A DNA stretch of 64,000 nt, from NCBI GenBank assembly GCA_963668655.2, contig CAXXPQ010000002.1:62001-126000 (forward strand), in the 5' to 3' direction. The notes beneath the pieces are model-generated. The model was not told the DNA's origin. It was given only the letters and a program-made list of their open reading frames with translations, and did no database searches. Positions 63,212 to 64,000 of the stretch are shown in pieces (position 1 is the first letter of the stretch; every line of letters starts with the position of its first letter). Source of the DNA: G963668655 sp963668655 (GTDB lineage Bacteria > Myxococcota_A > SURF-8). Made by a program: the position numbers and the translations under genes.

Positions 63212-64000
63212 CTATTTTCTTCCAGAGTACCCTTGCGGGAAGAAAACCCACGCGACTGGTGTCGTGTTCGGCGAGCCACACCAGTGACCAGCACAGGTAT
63301 CTGAAGGACCTCTTTCGCAACAATAATCAGAGCCTGATTCTGTAACGTAGTATGTTTCGGAAACGGTAGTCTTGTGTTGCCCTGTGCTTATCTTTTTCAT
63401 TCGCCACAGTGGCCACAAATGAGTATCGTCATCATAGCCACCCCATGACCAAAGCCAATTGGCATGGCCAGTCGATATCGCGTTACTTGTATAGACGTAC
63501 CCTACGTAATAAGCATCACCCCGCGTATCGTATTCAGATCCACACTCTGACTCCCAGTCAGTTGTATAGAAATTATCATGAAATCCTTGAGCATTTGAGC
63601 TGTCAGCACAATAATAGAGCTTGGTTAAGCCGCTTATGCCATATGTATTCCGGTAAACAAGAAATACTGGGTGAGCTGGATCCCATGGCATATGTATATA
63701 CGATGAAGGTGGAGTGGGAACAACCCCAGCTGAGGTTTCTCTTTGAAGCCTGAAATTGTACCACTCATCGGATCGGTGGTATTCCCAGACCTCATACATG
63801 CATCCCATACCGTTCGAACTGGCATTGTCGATTCGACCATCACCATCATCGTCAATTCCGTTACAGGCTTCTTCCTGCGCAACGCAGCTTGAACTGTAAT
63901 TGCAACTAACGTTGCTTGAACCGGCAGAACACAGTTCGTCGCTGTCGCAGTAACGGATGGTTTGCCAGCCCTGCCATTCAGTAGAACCGCTGCATGAAGC
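63212..64000 (-). CDS. Secreted Cys-rich protein with MopE-like metal motif (5' end outside window)
   Basis: The minus-strand frame is open from the right edge to 63212, at least 262 residues. It has many Cys and Trp/Tyr/Gly residues, repeated Ser/Asn stretches, and the motif ACNGIDDDGDGRIDN of MopE-like metal-binding regions (Cys-Asn-Gly-x-Asp-Asp-Asp). Such proteins are typical outer-surface or secreted proteins. The first Met at 63808 is not the likely start, since the frame continues upstream without a stop. The beginning, with its signal peptide, lies beyond the window. Confidence 0.6.
   Translation of the reverse strand, partial: ASCSGSTEWQGWQTIRYCDSDELCSAGSSNVSCNYSSSCVAQEEACNGIDDDGDGRIDNASSNGMGCMYEVWEYHRSDEWYNFRLQRETSAGVVPTPPSSYIHMPWDPAHPVFLVYRNTYGISGLTKLYYCADSSNAQGFHDNFYTTDWESECGSEYDTRGDAYYVGYVYTSNAISTGHANWLWSWGGYDDDTHLWPLWRMKKISTGQHKTTVSETYYVTESGSDYCCERGPSDTCAGHWCGSPNTTPVAWVFFPQGYSGRK

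Overview
The window holds the right-hand part of a large GC-rich tailed-phage prophage (or prophage-derived element), roughly 1-35.4 kb, followed by a mosaic accessory and defence region, roughly 35.5-64 kb. The host looks like a Gram-negative bacterium. A secreted protein running off the right edge carries a MopE-like Cys/Asp-rich motif common in Myxococcota-type deltaproteobacteria, but that taxonomic hint is weak. The one complete RNA gene seen is a tRNA-Asn.

Prophage. Leftward late genes run from 10.3 kb to the left edge: three small proteins, large terminase, portal, minor head protein, a DUF2292-like peptide, an unusual 1166-residue protein joining two DNA adenine methylase domains to a prohead protease and scaffold, a decoration protein and the major capsid protein. 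A small HNH protein sits in reverse between terminase and portal. A 580-bp divergent control region at 10.3-10.9 kb carries one conserved promoter-like element facing each way. Rightward genes at 10.9-14.4 kb end in a tyrosine recombinase and a type II toxin-antitoxin pair. From 18.1 down to 14.5 kb lie PD-(D/E)XK and HTH genes and a candidate small terminase. From 27.1 down to 18.5 kb lies the replication block: a sigma-like factor, a candidate ssDNA-binding protein, a DinG-type helicase, an SF2 helicase and a primase-helicase. An array of eleven GGTAAC(T/A) iterons between these two blocks is a candidate origin. A LexA repressor heads an operon with two unrecognised genes (27.4-30.3 kb). Two AT-rich membrane-protein genes and a large serine recombinase module with DUF2924 (32.6-35.4 kb) close the element.

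Accessory region. 35.6-38.3 kb has an HTH-membrane regulator, a glycine-rich microprotein, an HNH-like protein and a potassium-channel-like protein. 38.7-42.8 kb has the tRNA, two frameshifted insertion sequences, a frameshifted RHS-type toxin tail and immunity genes. 42.9-47.2 kb has an AAA-DUF4143 ATPase, a Fic protein and a tyrosine integrase separated by near-identical direct repeats, as if single-gene cassettes were stacked behind the integrase.

RiPP and defence. 48.0-50.9 kb encodes a compact peptide-modification system: a precursor with an apparent twin-arginine signal and a Cys-x3-Cys repeat core, a radical SAM maturase and a CXXX-repeat maturase partner. 51.2-61.3 kb is a defence or repair island: an XPB-type helicase with a Bax1/DUF790 nuclease, a 1791-residue nuclease-STAND NTPase resembling Avs proteins, and an orphan restriction subunit that looks like an in-frame type I/type III chimera lacking the helicase middle. 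The strongest candidates for undescribed biology are the Tat-led CXXX peptide system, the methylase-protease-scaffold fusion, the chimeric restriction protein, the repeat-bounded cassettes and the LexA-headed operon.
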